Below, piece after piece: positions 1 to 8,939 of a stretch of DNA of 64,000 nucleotides. The notes under the pieces were generated by a model. That model saw only the letters and a program-made list of their open reading frames with translations. It was not told the origin of the DNA and made no database searches. Location: positions 1,364,001 through 1,428,000 of the forward strand of contig CM049991.1 in assembly GCA_016630955.3 (NCBI GenBank), read 5' to 3'. The stretch comes from Didymella arachidicola. Its lineage: Eukaryota > Ascomycota > Dothideomycetes > Pleosporales > Didymellaceae. The position numbers and the translations under genes are program-made. The first letter of the stretch is position 1. Each line of letters starts with the position of its first letter.

Positions 1-32
1 GTCTATGCATTCTATTTTCACGTGTCGTAGAT

Positions 33-2042
33 CTAGCTCCTTCCATCGATCTTATCCTGCACCCACTGTGGCACCTTCGGCTTCTTCTCCCAGCCCTCCT
101 TCCAGCCCGTCCTCCACCCCTCGACGCTGCCCGGTAGCGCAAAAACGGCAGTGAAGAACCACGTGGTCGAGCCTGCCTTGAGTTCACTCTTGAGCAGGGG
201 TACCACACTCCTAGCTTCAACAAGATTGCTGTTCGCATCCGCCTGCAGCACATGCCCGTCGCGAGTCGCAGTCGACAACTCCACAATACCGACCACACCT
301 GACTTCGGACTCGCAGCGAGCGAACTGCGCTCCCGATCGCTCCTGCCCTCAGGGAGCGACTCATCGAAGCCATTGAAGACTCGTCCATCAGCCTCTCTCG
401 CGCCATAAACAGCAAATGCACCCTCGGCGGTCAGCACATTACGGCCTGTGGTGATCCTATGGATCCTGAGGTGCCAATTCGGAGCTGACTCAGCTGGAGG
501 GACTAGGAAGGTAGTGATCTCGACATCAGACCAGGGCTTCATACTGCTGACCAGCACCGGCGCGCCGTCAAAGGCCTCGATATTCGAGTCGCCATTGTGC
601 GCACGTCGCATCTTCCACAGCTCGCCGCCGTCGTCAGATAGAGCCAGGGAGGACTCGGGGACGAATTGCTCAAGCTCTTGGTAGCCTGTCGATACGGAGT
701 ATGCGAAGGCTGCGCTGTAGGCAAATTTGCCGTACTTCGCGTTTGAGTTCTTGATTGCGTAGTGGCAAGACTGGCCGCTGCTGAGAAGAAATGAGTGTCC
801 ACCGCTACGGATGACAATCTGTCGGGGGTGTTTGAGCGGTCGGACGATGCGCGTATTGGCGTACGGATGGGCTTCCTCTTTGGCGGTCCAGAAGGGATGA
901 TCTTTTGGCGCTGCGAGCGCGGCAAAGGCAATCATGCACCAGTAGGTTGAGCCAGGGGAGTTGTAGTTCTCTGCTAGGTAATAATTGGGGTATGAATAGC
1001 CGATTGTGAGCATGCCGTTTGACTGGAAGATGTCGTGCTGGGTGGTCCACCAGCGCAGATTGCGAAGCCAAATGCCTTTGACGACACCCCATGATAGCGG
1101 TTCGGGGAGCTCAACATCGGCGAAAGCCACAGATCCCCAGAATGCAACCATGGCCCATCGGTAGGTGAGCGACCGGCCGAAGGTGATAGCGCGACCCTCG
1201 GGATCGAAGAAGTGAACAAAATCCTGAGCATACAATCGTGCACGCTCCTTGTATTCTGAAGCTTGCTCGGGATCGATGTCAGCGGCAAGCTTGGAGTATA
1301 GTAGCTGGAGGTACTGGATCGCGAAACTGGAACTGTAGTAGTCCATCTGGCGATAGTACTCAGGTCCGTCATTGCTCCAACCGTCGCCGCGGTAGAAAGT
1401 GTTTAATTGCTTGATATCTGACTTGACAAGGTCGCTGTTCCACTTCGCACCGTTCTTCGCAAGGCCAAGATTGGCAAAGACACGGAACCACAGCCTACAT
1501 TTATTAGTATCCGTGTGACAAGATGACGGAGCGAGTAGTTGCAACACATACCAGTTTGTATTGGGCATCTCCTTGTCGTTCATACTACCCAGCCATGTCT
1601 CAACATTTTTCTTCTGCTTGTCGTTTAACGGATCCCAAAACCGCTTATTCGCTACAGCAAGTGTGTACCCGATAGGACAAGCCTCGACCATCCTCTGATC
1701 GATATCTTCCATATAGCCCCAGAAGCCCGGGCTCTCAGGATCCGTTCCATTGATCAAACCCTGAACAAACTTGTCGGTGTGAGCGTATTGACTGTCTCCA
1801 GCCAACAAAGCAGCAAGACCCCACAATGGTCGTGCAAAGCCCTCGACACCAGCAGCAGTCTCATCAAAGCGAGTCCCAGTGTATCCAACTCTAACAATGG
1901 AACTGTGCTCCGAGAAACCCGCCAAGAGCGGATCGATAAGCGAAGCTACAGCCTTGATGACATCTTCTCTATCGCGCAGGGGATTCGTGGAGAAAGGATG
2001 GAGGGGAAACGCGCGGTTGGCGTTTGCAGTGGCGGCACTCAT
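33..2042 (-). CDS. DUF2264 family protein
   Basis: Two exons, 1552-2042 and 33-1494, give 650 aa. The whole span is open, but a 57-bp in-frame intron at 1495-1551 is supported by a GTATGT donor, a TACTAAT branch site and a TAG acceptor. Removing it restores the continuous motif NTNWLWFRVFANLGL that is normal in this family. The protein matches DUF2264 over nearly its full length (N-terminal FSTNPLRDREDV; WSNDGPEYYRQMDYY near the middle). Some bacterial DUF2264 proteins act on glucuronic-acid-containing glycans (family knowledge, from memory), so a carbohydrate-active role is possible but not shown here. No signal peptide is visible, suggesting a cytosolic enzyme. The start is the first ATG of the open frame and the stop lies 33 bases from the window edge, so the gene is complete. 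Confidence 0.88.
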   Translation of the reverse strand: MSAATANANRAFPLHPFSTNPLRDREDVIKAVASLIDPLLAGFSEHSSIVRVGYTGTRFDETAAGVEGFARPLWGLAALLAGDSQYAHTDKFVQGLINGTDPESPGFWGYMEDIDQRMVEACPIGYTLAVANKRFWDPLNDKQKKNVETWLGSMNDKEMPNTNWYVLQLLAPSSCHTDTNKCRLWFRVFANLGLAKNGAKWNSDLVKSDIKQLNTFYRGDGWSNDGPEYYRQMDYYSSSFAIQYLQLLYSKLAADIDPEQASEYKERARLYAQDFVHFFDPEGRAITFGRSLTYRWAMVAFWGSVAFADVELPEPLSWGVVKGIWLRNLRWWTTQHDIFQSNGMLTIGYSYPNYYLAENYNSPGSTYWCMIAFAALAAPKDHPFWTAKEEAHPYANTRIVRPLKHPRQIVIRSGGHSFLLSSGQSCHYAIKNSNAKYGKFAYSAAFAYSVSTGYQELEQFVPESSLALSDDGGELWKMRRAHNGDSNIEAFDGAPVLVSSMKPWSDVEITTFLVPPAESAPNWHLRIHRITTGRNVLTAEGAFAVYGAREADGRVFNGFDESLPEGRSDRERSSLAASPKSGVVGIVELSTATRDGHVLQADANSNLVEARSVVPLLKSELKAGSTTWFFTAVFALPGSVEGWRTGWKEGWEKKPKVPQWVQDKIDGRS

Positions 2043-3389
2043 GATTCATTCGACTTCCGATAAACCTTCGCTCCGACTTCTAGGGTGTATGGAAACCTTG
2101 CGAGTCTTGACCCTTCGCAATAATTATTGCGTCTGGTTCCGTGAGGTCCGGTCCGCGGTCGCAACACCGCAGTGACTTTCAAGACCACGCGCTTGTACTT
2201 GTGGCTGATTTGCGGATCGCGCAGGCTTGGCGTGAGATCGTGCAGTGCAGTACCGGAGCCCAGAGATTCCAAGAATTTGGGGTGTGAGAGGTCCCGGATC
2301 GAACGGTGCCAAAAGGCTTGATTTGGGCCGGATTGAATGTGGATGGGGTGGAGGACAAGGTCACAAACTTGCAATGCCACTGGCTGCTTCAGCAGTGCGC
2401 GCGATTGGCATTGCCTGTTTCTTTTGTATTATCCTTTAGCCGTCGGTTCTCGGGGGATCGACTGCGAGGAGCGCGATTTCGCTGCCAGACGCCGACTGAG
2501 TGCCCCTCCATGCGCCTCGTCGGCGTTTGAACTCATTGCCTAATGACGAATTCTGGGTGATGTCGACACACTCGACAGCGCTAGTTCGGCAATATCATAG
2601 GGAACATCCACAATTCTTACATATACGGTTGGTTCGGCTGTGGATACGTTCATAATGGGTTTAAATGGCGGATAAATGCACGGGACATGGCGTTGAGAGA
2701 TGCGAGAAGACTAGCGCGCCGTTTCTGTCTGCGCTACCCCAGACTTGCTTCAGCATCGACCTTCAAGTCAGCGACCTGCATGATTCGGCAGTGTGGGGAC
2801 GAGGCCGATTGATCCCTTGAGAGCCAAGACGTTCCCGCGAAAAGCCAAGACCCCAGACTTGCTTCGCACGTTGTCTCCGATGATGAGGAGGCGCCACGTC
2901 CTGCAGTCGTTGGCGGGAATTCACGCTGTGCTTTGGCTCTACCAAGACGCACATTCCCACTTCCACAAATGGTGGGTGGTGAATTGCGCCGAGCCAAGCA
3001 ACTTTGTCTGCAAGCGGGCGCCAAGGGGATGAACGTGAGCGGCATCTCACTGGACGGAACAAACAGAAACGCTATCTGGATCTTCAGGCGATGCTCCTTC
3101 GGGATGTGGATGGCCTGTTCGACGTGCATGTGGAGGGTTCAGTGAAGTCTGGAGTCCGGGGCAGACATTGGGGCAAGGACCGCGGCGTTGGTTACCCCGT
3201 CTTGACAGGGAGCTTGGACCGCTGTACTTGCATTTATTTAGATGTCGTTGATCCGCTGTTGAAGATCATCCAATCTGTGGAAGTCCCCCTTCCTCACATT
3301 CACTGGCATCGACGACCAGTATTGAACCGGGGTACGAACTCGACTGACAACCAGCACACCAATATCGAACAACCCTAACTACCGCAATC
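2043..3389. other. Intergenic region, 5' of two divergent genes
   Basis: This 1.35-kb stretch separates the start of the DUF2264 gene from the start of the sugar transporter. Open frames inside it are short, overlap in several frames and show no recognisable domain. I see no gene, repeat or RNA here. It most likely holds the two divergent promoters and 5' leaders. Confidence 0.5.
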
Positions 3390-5128
3390 ATGAGCGGCAA
3401 GATTAGCACTGGAGCGAAGATCATCAGATCTATCGTCAAGAACGACTCCGTCAAGACCGACCCTACTGAGATCTACGGATGGCGTGCCTTCGCCATGGCT
3501 GGCTCCGCGTGTTTCGGAGGCATGCTTTTCGGATTTGATATCGGTACCATCGGAGGTGTTCTTGAGTTGAAAGAATTCCAGCAGTATGTCACTCACCACA
3601 ACTTGTCTCCAACTGGCTAACAAAACTGAAGGAAGTACAACCTCGACACCAAGACCAAAGCGCAGCGAGCTGATCTCAGCGCCAACATTGCTTCAACTCT
3701 GCAAGCAGGATGCTTCGTTGGCTGCTTTCTGGGGTCCTGGATGGCCGACAAATGGGGTCGTAAGCTCACCCTTCAGGTTGCCGGTCTCATCACCATTGTT
3801 GGCTGTGTCATTCAAGCTGCTGCTTCCGGCAGTCTCGCTGCCATGTACATTGGACGCCTCGTCGCCGGTGTTGGTGTCGGTGAGGCGTCCATGGTCGTCC
3901 CTCTTTACATCTCTGAAAACGCTCCTCGTGCCATTCGTGGCGGTCTTACCGGTCTTTACCAGCTCTTCATCGCCACTGGAACATGTCTGGCTTTCTGGGT
4001 CAACTACGGTTCTCTTATGCACATCTCTGGCTCTCAGGCTGTCTATGTTGTCCCCCTTGTCCTCCAGGCTCTTCCTGCTGTCCTTCTCTGCGGCTGCATG
4101 GCGCTCAACAAGGAGTCTCCTCGCTTCCTTGCCAAGCAGGATCGTTGGGAAGAGGCCACTGCCGTTCTTGCTCGCGTCCGCAATCTGCCTGCAAGCCACC
4201 CATACGTCGCCGCTGAACTGAAGGACATCGCCGATCAGCTCGAGCACGAGCGCATGCTCATCGCCGGTGCCTCCGTCAAGGACCTGTTGCGGGAGATGTT
4301 CACCATCCCTGGTAACCGCAAGCGTGCCCTCCTCTCCATCGGTCTTATGATCTGCCAGCAGATGACCGGAACCAACGCTATCAATTACTATGCCCCACAG
4401 ATCTTCACTGCGCTCGGTCTCAAGGGCAACGAGGTCAAGCTATTCGCCACCGGCATCTACGGCATTGTAAAGATGATCGCTTGTCTCGCCTTCCTGATCT
4501 TCGCCGCTGATTCTCTCGGTCGTCGTCGCTCTCTCCTATGGACATCGATCGCCCAGGGTCTCGCCATGCTGTACATCGGCCTCTACATGCGATTCGATCC
4601 TCCTAAGGGAACCGGAAACGTCCCTGCCGCAGGGTACTTTGCTCTTGTCTGCGTCTTCCTATTCGCCGGTTTCTTCCAGTTCGGTTGGGGACCAGTTTGC
4701 TGGATTTACGTATCTGAAATCCCTGCTGCGCGTCTTCGATCACTCAATGTCGCTATTGCTGCGGCTACACAGTGGTTGTTCAATTTCGGTACGCAGATCC
4801 TATTGATGCCCTTAGTTTCATACTAACAGAAAACCCAGTTGTCGCTCGCGCCACTCCCAACATGATGGTCACCGTTGGTTTTAACGGCTACGGAACATTC
4901 CTCATCTACGGTGCATTCTGTTTCTCCATGTTCTTCTTTGTCTGGTTCCTCGTTCCCGAGACCAAGGGTCTGTCCCTTGAGAAGATGGATGACTTGTTCG
5001 GTATCACCGAGCTCATCAAGAACATCGAGGCCGACCGTGAGGGTCGCGCTTCCATCAACGAGATCGGTCTTGATGGCAAGGAGGTCGTTCGTGAAGAACG
5101 CAAGGAGGTAGCACCTAACTCGCACTAG
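3390..5128 (+). CDS. MFS sugar transporter (sugar/quinate porter type)
   Basis: Three exons, 3390-3583, 3632-4788 and 4839-5128, encode 546 aa. Intron 1 (48 bp) has GTATGT, a GGCTAAC branch site and GAAG; intron 2 (50 bp) has GTACGC, TACTAAC and CCAG. The product is a 12-helix sugar porter of the plasma membrane. Family signatures seen include GMLFGFDIGTIGGV in helix 1, DKWGRK after helix 2, PESPRFL ahead of the central loop, DSLGRRRS in the second half, and VPETKGLSLEKMDDLF after helix 12. These are typical of fungal proton-coupled hexose, pentose or quinate carriers. The substrate cannot be read from sequence. No pathway genes for quinate or galacturonate lie nearby. Confidence 0.9.
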
Positions 5129-5497
5129 ATCTTAGTGGAGTCGCTCGGTCGCATTCGGTAGATCGATAGACTTTGGGTCTGCTCGTCCTTGGGTATACAA
5201 AACCTTAGCATTATTATTAATGAAGTCACGACTTCGCGTCGCTCTTTGTACGTCTGCGCCACAGTTCAATTGTGCTGAGGTGTTGTGAAATCGCACGTAG
5301 CATAGACAACGAAGTGTCAATAGAAAGAGAGCTTGGAGTTGTAAAGTGTGATGCATAGTCGTGACTGCGTTATCCGTACAAGCTCCGTTGACTTGCTGCA
5401 AAGCAATCAAGCGTCCCAAAAGAAGAAGAAAGCACACAGCCTGTGACTGCGGGTCTGTCCTGTGCATATGTCTGTCCACTCAGAAGCTAGTCAAACT
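5129..5497. other. Convergent 3' intergenic region
   Basis: This lies between the stop codons of the transporter (+) and the RPEL protein (-), so it should hold two 3' UTRs. I see no gene or repeat in it. Confidence 0.45.
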
Positions 5498-6012
5498 CTA
5501 AGCGTCCTTCAACGGGTTCTCATCAGCCTCAAGGATGCCCTTCTTGACAAGTTCCTCTGGGTTGGGCCTGCTTTGTAACCCTTTCTCAAGGTTGTCGGCT
5601 CTCATGTGATGTTCAAGCTCCCTCTGCTTCTCTTGCAGGGCAGGTGCAGCATTCGATGCTGGCAGGATGTTTCGCTGGATGAGATCGTCACGGTCAGGGC
5701 GAGCGTTGAGGCCTTTCTTAAGGTTGTCGGTCGCGCGCTGGCGTTCGAGCTCAAGAGCTTTGGCTTGGAGGGCGCTATGACAATGGTCAGCTGGAGCTTT
5801 GCGCAGGATCGGGCTTGGGGTTGAGAGACCTGAGGCGAGGCAAGGGGGGCAGCTTACGGAGCGGTGGTAGTGTCGAGCAGGATGTGCCTGTTCTTCAAGT
5901 CCTGAGCTTCCGGGCGGTGCTGCAGGTGTTTCTCCAAGCTGTTGCGTCTCTCATTACTGCGAACGGGCGAGATAGGGGTAGCATCGACGATGCTAGGGTC
6001 AGTAGAAGTCAT
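5498..6012 (-). CDS. Small RPEL-repeat protein
   Basis: Two exons, 5858-6012 and 5498-5774, joined over an 83-bp intron (GTAAGC to CATAG), give 143 aa. Three RPEL repeats are visible and regularly spaced: LEKHLQHRPEAQDLKNRHIL, LKKGLNARPDRDDLIQRNIL and LEKGLQSRPNPEELVKKGIL. In animals the RPEL motif binds monomeric G-actin (MRTF, Phactr). Small fungal RPEL proteins of this size are known as conserved but poorly characterised. Actin binding is therefore inference. The start chosen is MTSTDPS; an in-frame ATG 33 bases upstream would add an 11-residue hydrophobic stretch and is less likely. A TATA-like element lies about 85 bases upstream. Confidence 0.85.
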
Positions 6013-6092
6013 ATTGAGCGTTAAAAGCGGGATCAGTAGTTTCAAAGGTGTAATTAGTTGCGGATACAGCTGGAGCTTGCGCGTGTTGCGTA

Positions 6093-6098
6093 CTTATA
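6093..6098 (-). promoter_or_regulatory. TATA-like element of the RPEL gene
   Basis: The minus strand reads CTATAAGTA here, 81-86 bases upstream of the chosen ATG at 6012, a usual fungal TATA distance. It is judged by sequence and spacing only. Confidence 0.4.
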
Positions 6099-6728
6099 GG
6101 AGCTCGCGGAGCTGTGATGAGGGGAATGCGGCGGCTGGAAGCGTCGAAACATCGCCTGCACCTGCTTGCCAGGAACCTTACGCGCGGGGCAACCAGCTGG
6201 GCAGCACCCCTGCGTGTAGCAACAGCGCCCGTCATACGCCGCATCTTGGTCAGGCACGGGTCTCACGAGCAACAGAAAGATCACTGCGCTGTCCATCATG
6301 ATACGATGTTTCCGTTTTCAGTGTTGATGGCGCGTTTACTGCCCATGATTGAGCTTGCTGTTAGCTTGGTTTTAAACATGACGTGCACTTGCACGGCCGC
6401 TCGCTTTCATCACCAGCTTGGTCAAAGATGTGAACGAGCACCAGAGGGCCGCGGCAATGTGCGATGAGGCTGTGCACGTAAAGGGCCTGTTCTTCTCGAT
6501 CCAAGTGCATGCATAGACCTGGAAGTCTGAGACGTCCCCTATCAGCTTGTGTGGCAGCTAAACAGTAGGCAGACTGTGCGACAGCTTGGAATGTACATGG
6601 GGTGCATGTCACTGTCACGGCTCATGTATACTGTGGTACACATCGTGAGATGCAAATTATGGCCTTAGTGGCTCCGATGCTGCATTGTAGATTGTGTGGG
6701 TTCTGGTCTAGCCTCTCTTGCCACCTTT
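6099..6728. other. Intergenic region
   Basis: Between the RPEL promoter and the 3' end of the secreted-protein gene I see no convincing gene. A short cysteine-containing minus-strand frame at 6054-6299 overlaps the RPEL promoter and was rejected. Confidence 0.4.
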
Positions 6729-7253
6729 CTAGAAGCGCGTGTTCACTGAACCGTGTAAGTAGGTACCCCCCGAAAAGGTAGTAAGGCTTTACCTGTAGGC
6801 CTAGTGTACAGCTTGGTGACGGTCTTTGTCAATATTGCCTCGGACGGTCTGCAGCTTGTCACGATCTCTGCAGTAGCACCTGGATTGGATTTGACAGTGC
6901 GGCAAGGCTGCGTCTGTCAGTAGAGCGGCAGCAATGTTCACCTTTATAACTTACGGGAGCCACACCGAGATGCTTGGTCTTCAGCGTGCAACCAACACCA
7001 CAATCGGTATATGAGGTGAGAGTCAGGGTCGTACTATAACTAGTGCATGTAATATTGAAAGAGGGCTCCTTGAAGATAGTAAGTGTGCATGTCGGTGCAG
7101 CCGATATTGCTGGTGAGGCTGCTGCGGCCTGTTGGGCTTGGGGCGCTGCTAGCCTGGCAACGCGTGAGTGTTATAGGGTAACACATGTAGATGGGTAACG
7201 CACGCTTGTGCTGACAACACAGCAAGAACGAGGTTGCGAATGGCTGAATGCAT
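6729..7253 (-). CDS. Small secreted six-cysteine protein (assembled from short exons)
   Basis: Proposed exons are 7204-7253, 6955-7153, 6793-6913 and 6729-6745, giving 128 aa. Introns of 50, 41 and 47 bp have GTGCGT/CCAG, GTAAGT/ACAG and GTAAAG/TCAG ends. Exon 1 encodes a signal peptide, MHSAIRNLVLAVLSAQ, continued by ALAAP across the first junction. The mature part contains six cysteines, in PTCTLT, NITCTS, DCGVGCT, QPCRT and TSCRPS. No domain is recognised. The pattern fits the small secreted disulfide-rich proteins of fungi (possible effector, adhesion or cell-wall role; unproven). If the last intron is not spliced, the frame stops at 6743 and the protein is 139 aa. The gene is easy to miss because no exon exceeds 200 bases. 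Confidence 0.68.
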
Positions 7254-7377
7254 GCTAAAGTCTGGGCTCTCGTTGGGTACTGCGGAGCCTATGTACACAC
7301 TGCCTGCGCGATTCATAAAGGCTTGATGCCATCAAGCATTGCCACCCCTCACCAAGCTCATGCCCTGTGCGACATTG

Positions 7378-7386
7378 TTTTATATA
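7378..7386 (-). promoter_or_regulatory. TATA box of the secreted-protein gene
   Basis: The minus strand reads CATATATAAAAC here, 125-133 bases upstream of the ATG at 7253. It is a good TATA match in an expected place and independently supports transcription of the short-exon gene. Confidence 0.45.
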
Positions 7387-7818
7387 TGGGGGAAGGCAAG
7401 CGGCCAATACACGATGCTGGCGATAAGCCCGTCCAACATCAACGTGGAGCAAGGGAGGCGTGCAAAGGCGCACCGATGTACCGGTACACATTCCTGGGGA
7501 CGCGTCACCTCGGTGATTCAAGAAGATGTCTGTATGAAGATCATTTCATTACCACATTAGACATATACCAAAACCAATCACAGGTCTCCCGCACTAATAT
7601 ATAGGAGACCTCTACTCCACACTTGAAAAGTTAAACTCGTAGAGAGACTCTCGAAGATGACTGCAATGATTAGCATTTTTAGCCACCAATCTGTCATCAA
7701 CACTTTTCCACCAGGGACGTTGTTGAGCGTAACATGTCCCGCTTTTCAATTTGATCGAAGATTCAAGTTGATGATGTTATTCATATCGAATCGGTGACGC
7801 TAGATGACGTTGAGACGC
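7387..7818. other. Intergenic region, 3' of the opsin gene
   Basis: This holds the presumed 3' UTR of the opsin and distal upstream sequence of the secreted-protein gene. Nothing else was recognised. Confidence 0.4.
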
Positions 7819-8846
7819 TTAAGCACCGTCATCATCACCAAGGCGTAGAGCACCTTCGCGGTTGAGGCCGTTAGCCCAGAAGCCACCCAGGTCAACGTCA
7901 GTCTCGCGGAGCTTAGCGTGGGTGATGATCAACCAAGCACCGAAGACAGGCTTAGCAAGAACGTCGAGGATGGCGTAGGCTACGATCTCGCCGTCTACAC
8001 CAACACGGCGAGCACCGTCGGCGAAACCCCAGACACTTTGTAGTGTTAGTGCTTACTCGTTACTGGTAGTACAAGGAGACTTACATGGGGTAGGCGGTCC
8101 AGAGGATAAAGGTGTAGGTGGCGATGGCGAGGAAGAACGAAGAGACGTTTTGGCCCTTGGCCTGGACAGCGGCGCGGCCATTGACAGCGAGTTGCCAAAC
8201 AACGATGAGGTAGGCGAAGCAGGCAATGGTGTACCATCCCCACTTGGCAGGGGTACCTTCAGAGCCGAAAGCAGCAAATAGACCGGTGAGAACCATTATA
8301 AGGTCAGCAACAATGGCGATAGTAAGGTGAGCGCCATTCAAGCCAGCCAGGAGACCTAGGTCGAGAAGCAGAAGGGGAGTGGTGATAGCCCAGTCAACGT
8401 AGCGGGCCCAGAAGACCTGGCGTTGGATCTCGTGGTGGGTGTCAGGAACGTGGTCGTGCTGCTCACGAACGTGAATCTTGTGAATGGAAACACCCTCGCC
8501 GACGGCCATGGCAAAGTAGGAGATCGCGGCAGTGATGGTGATCAATGTCGTGATGACATAGAAGAGGCGCTTTTGCTACAATGCTATTAGCTGACTGATG
8601 TTTGTTGTGAGCCTGTGTGATACGTACCACCGGGACCCTCCATGCAAGGCCAGAGAAGACACCGGAGGAGATCAACATGATGATGAAGACGACCCATAGT
8701 GTCTTCGTGCCGGTCTCACCGACGAATTGCTTTTCGGCATGGTCGGGAACGACAGTGGGAATGGGAGCAACGCCAGTAGGCGAAGCGGTGGGAAGGGGAA
8801 TGGCGGAAGTCTTCTTGAGAACCTCTTCAAAAGCGTCAACAATCAT
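7819..8846 (-). CDS. Microbial (type I) rhodopsin, probable light-driven proton pump
   Basis: Three exons, 8628-8846, 8085-8575 and 7819-8035, encode 308 aa; introns are 52 and 49 bp. The protein has seven membrane segments. Helix C carries RYVDWAITTPLLLLDLGLL. By alignment with bacteriorhodopsin this gives Arg131 (R82), Asp134 (D85 proton acceptor), Thr138/Thr139 (T89/T90) and Asp145 (D96 proton donor). Helix G has LDVLAKPVFG with the retinal Schiff-base Lys265 (K216) and Asp261 (D212). Having both D85 and D96 equivalents matches pumping fungal opsins such as Leptosphaeria rhodopsin and CarO rather than Neurospora NOP-1, which lacks the donor. The N-terminal 45 residues are hydrophilic and lie before helix A. 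No carotenoid or retinal synthesis genes are nearby. Proton pumping is inferred from residues. Confidence 0.95.
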
Positions 8847-8932
8847 GATGGCGGTGGTGGAGCTGTTAATTGATTGACAGCGATACCTCAACTGAAGTGT
8901 GGAGAGTCGGAAGAGACCAGCGGCAGCTGAGG

Positions 8933-8939
8933 TTATAAA
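8933..8939 (-). promoter_or_regulatory. TATA-like element of the opsin gene
   Basis: The minus strand reads CTTTATAACC, 87-93 bases upstream of the opsin ATG. It is supported by position and sequence only. Confidence 0.4.

Noticed and set aside
1495..1551. In-frame segment of the DUF2264 frame as coding
   Set aside because: It has perfect intron signals (GTATGT, TACTAAT, TAG) and its removal restores the conserved NTNWLWFRVF.
2734..3129. 131-aa minus-strand frame upstream of the sugar transporter
   Set aside because: It overlaps open frames on the other strand, has no domain and lies in a probable promoter region.
6054..6299. Minus-strand frame with a CCYTQGCCPAGCP cysteine cluster and a hydrophobic start
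   Set aside because: It overlaps the RPEL gene's TATA element, continues through low-complexity sequence and has only a weak signal-like start.
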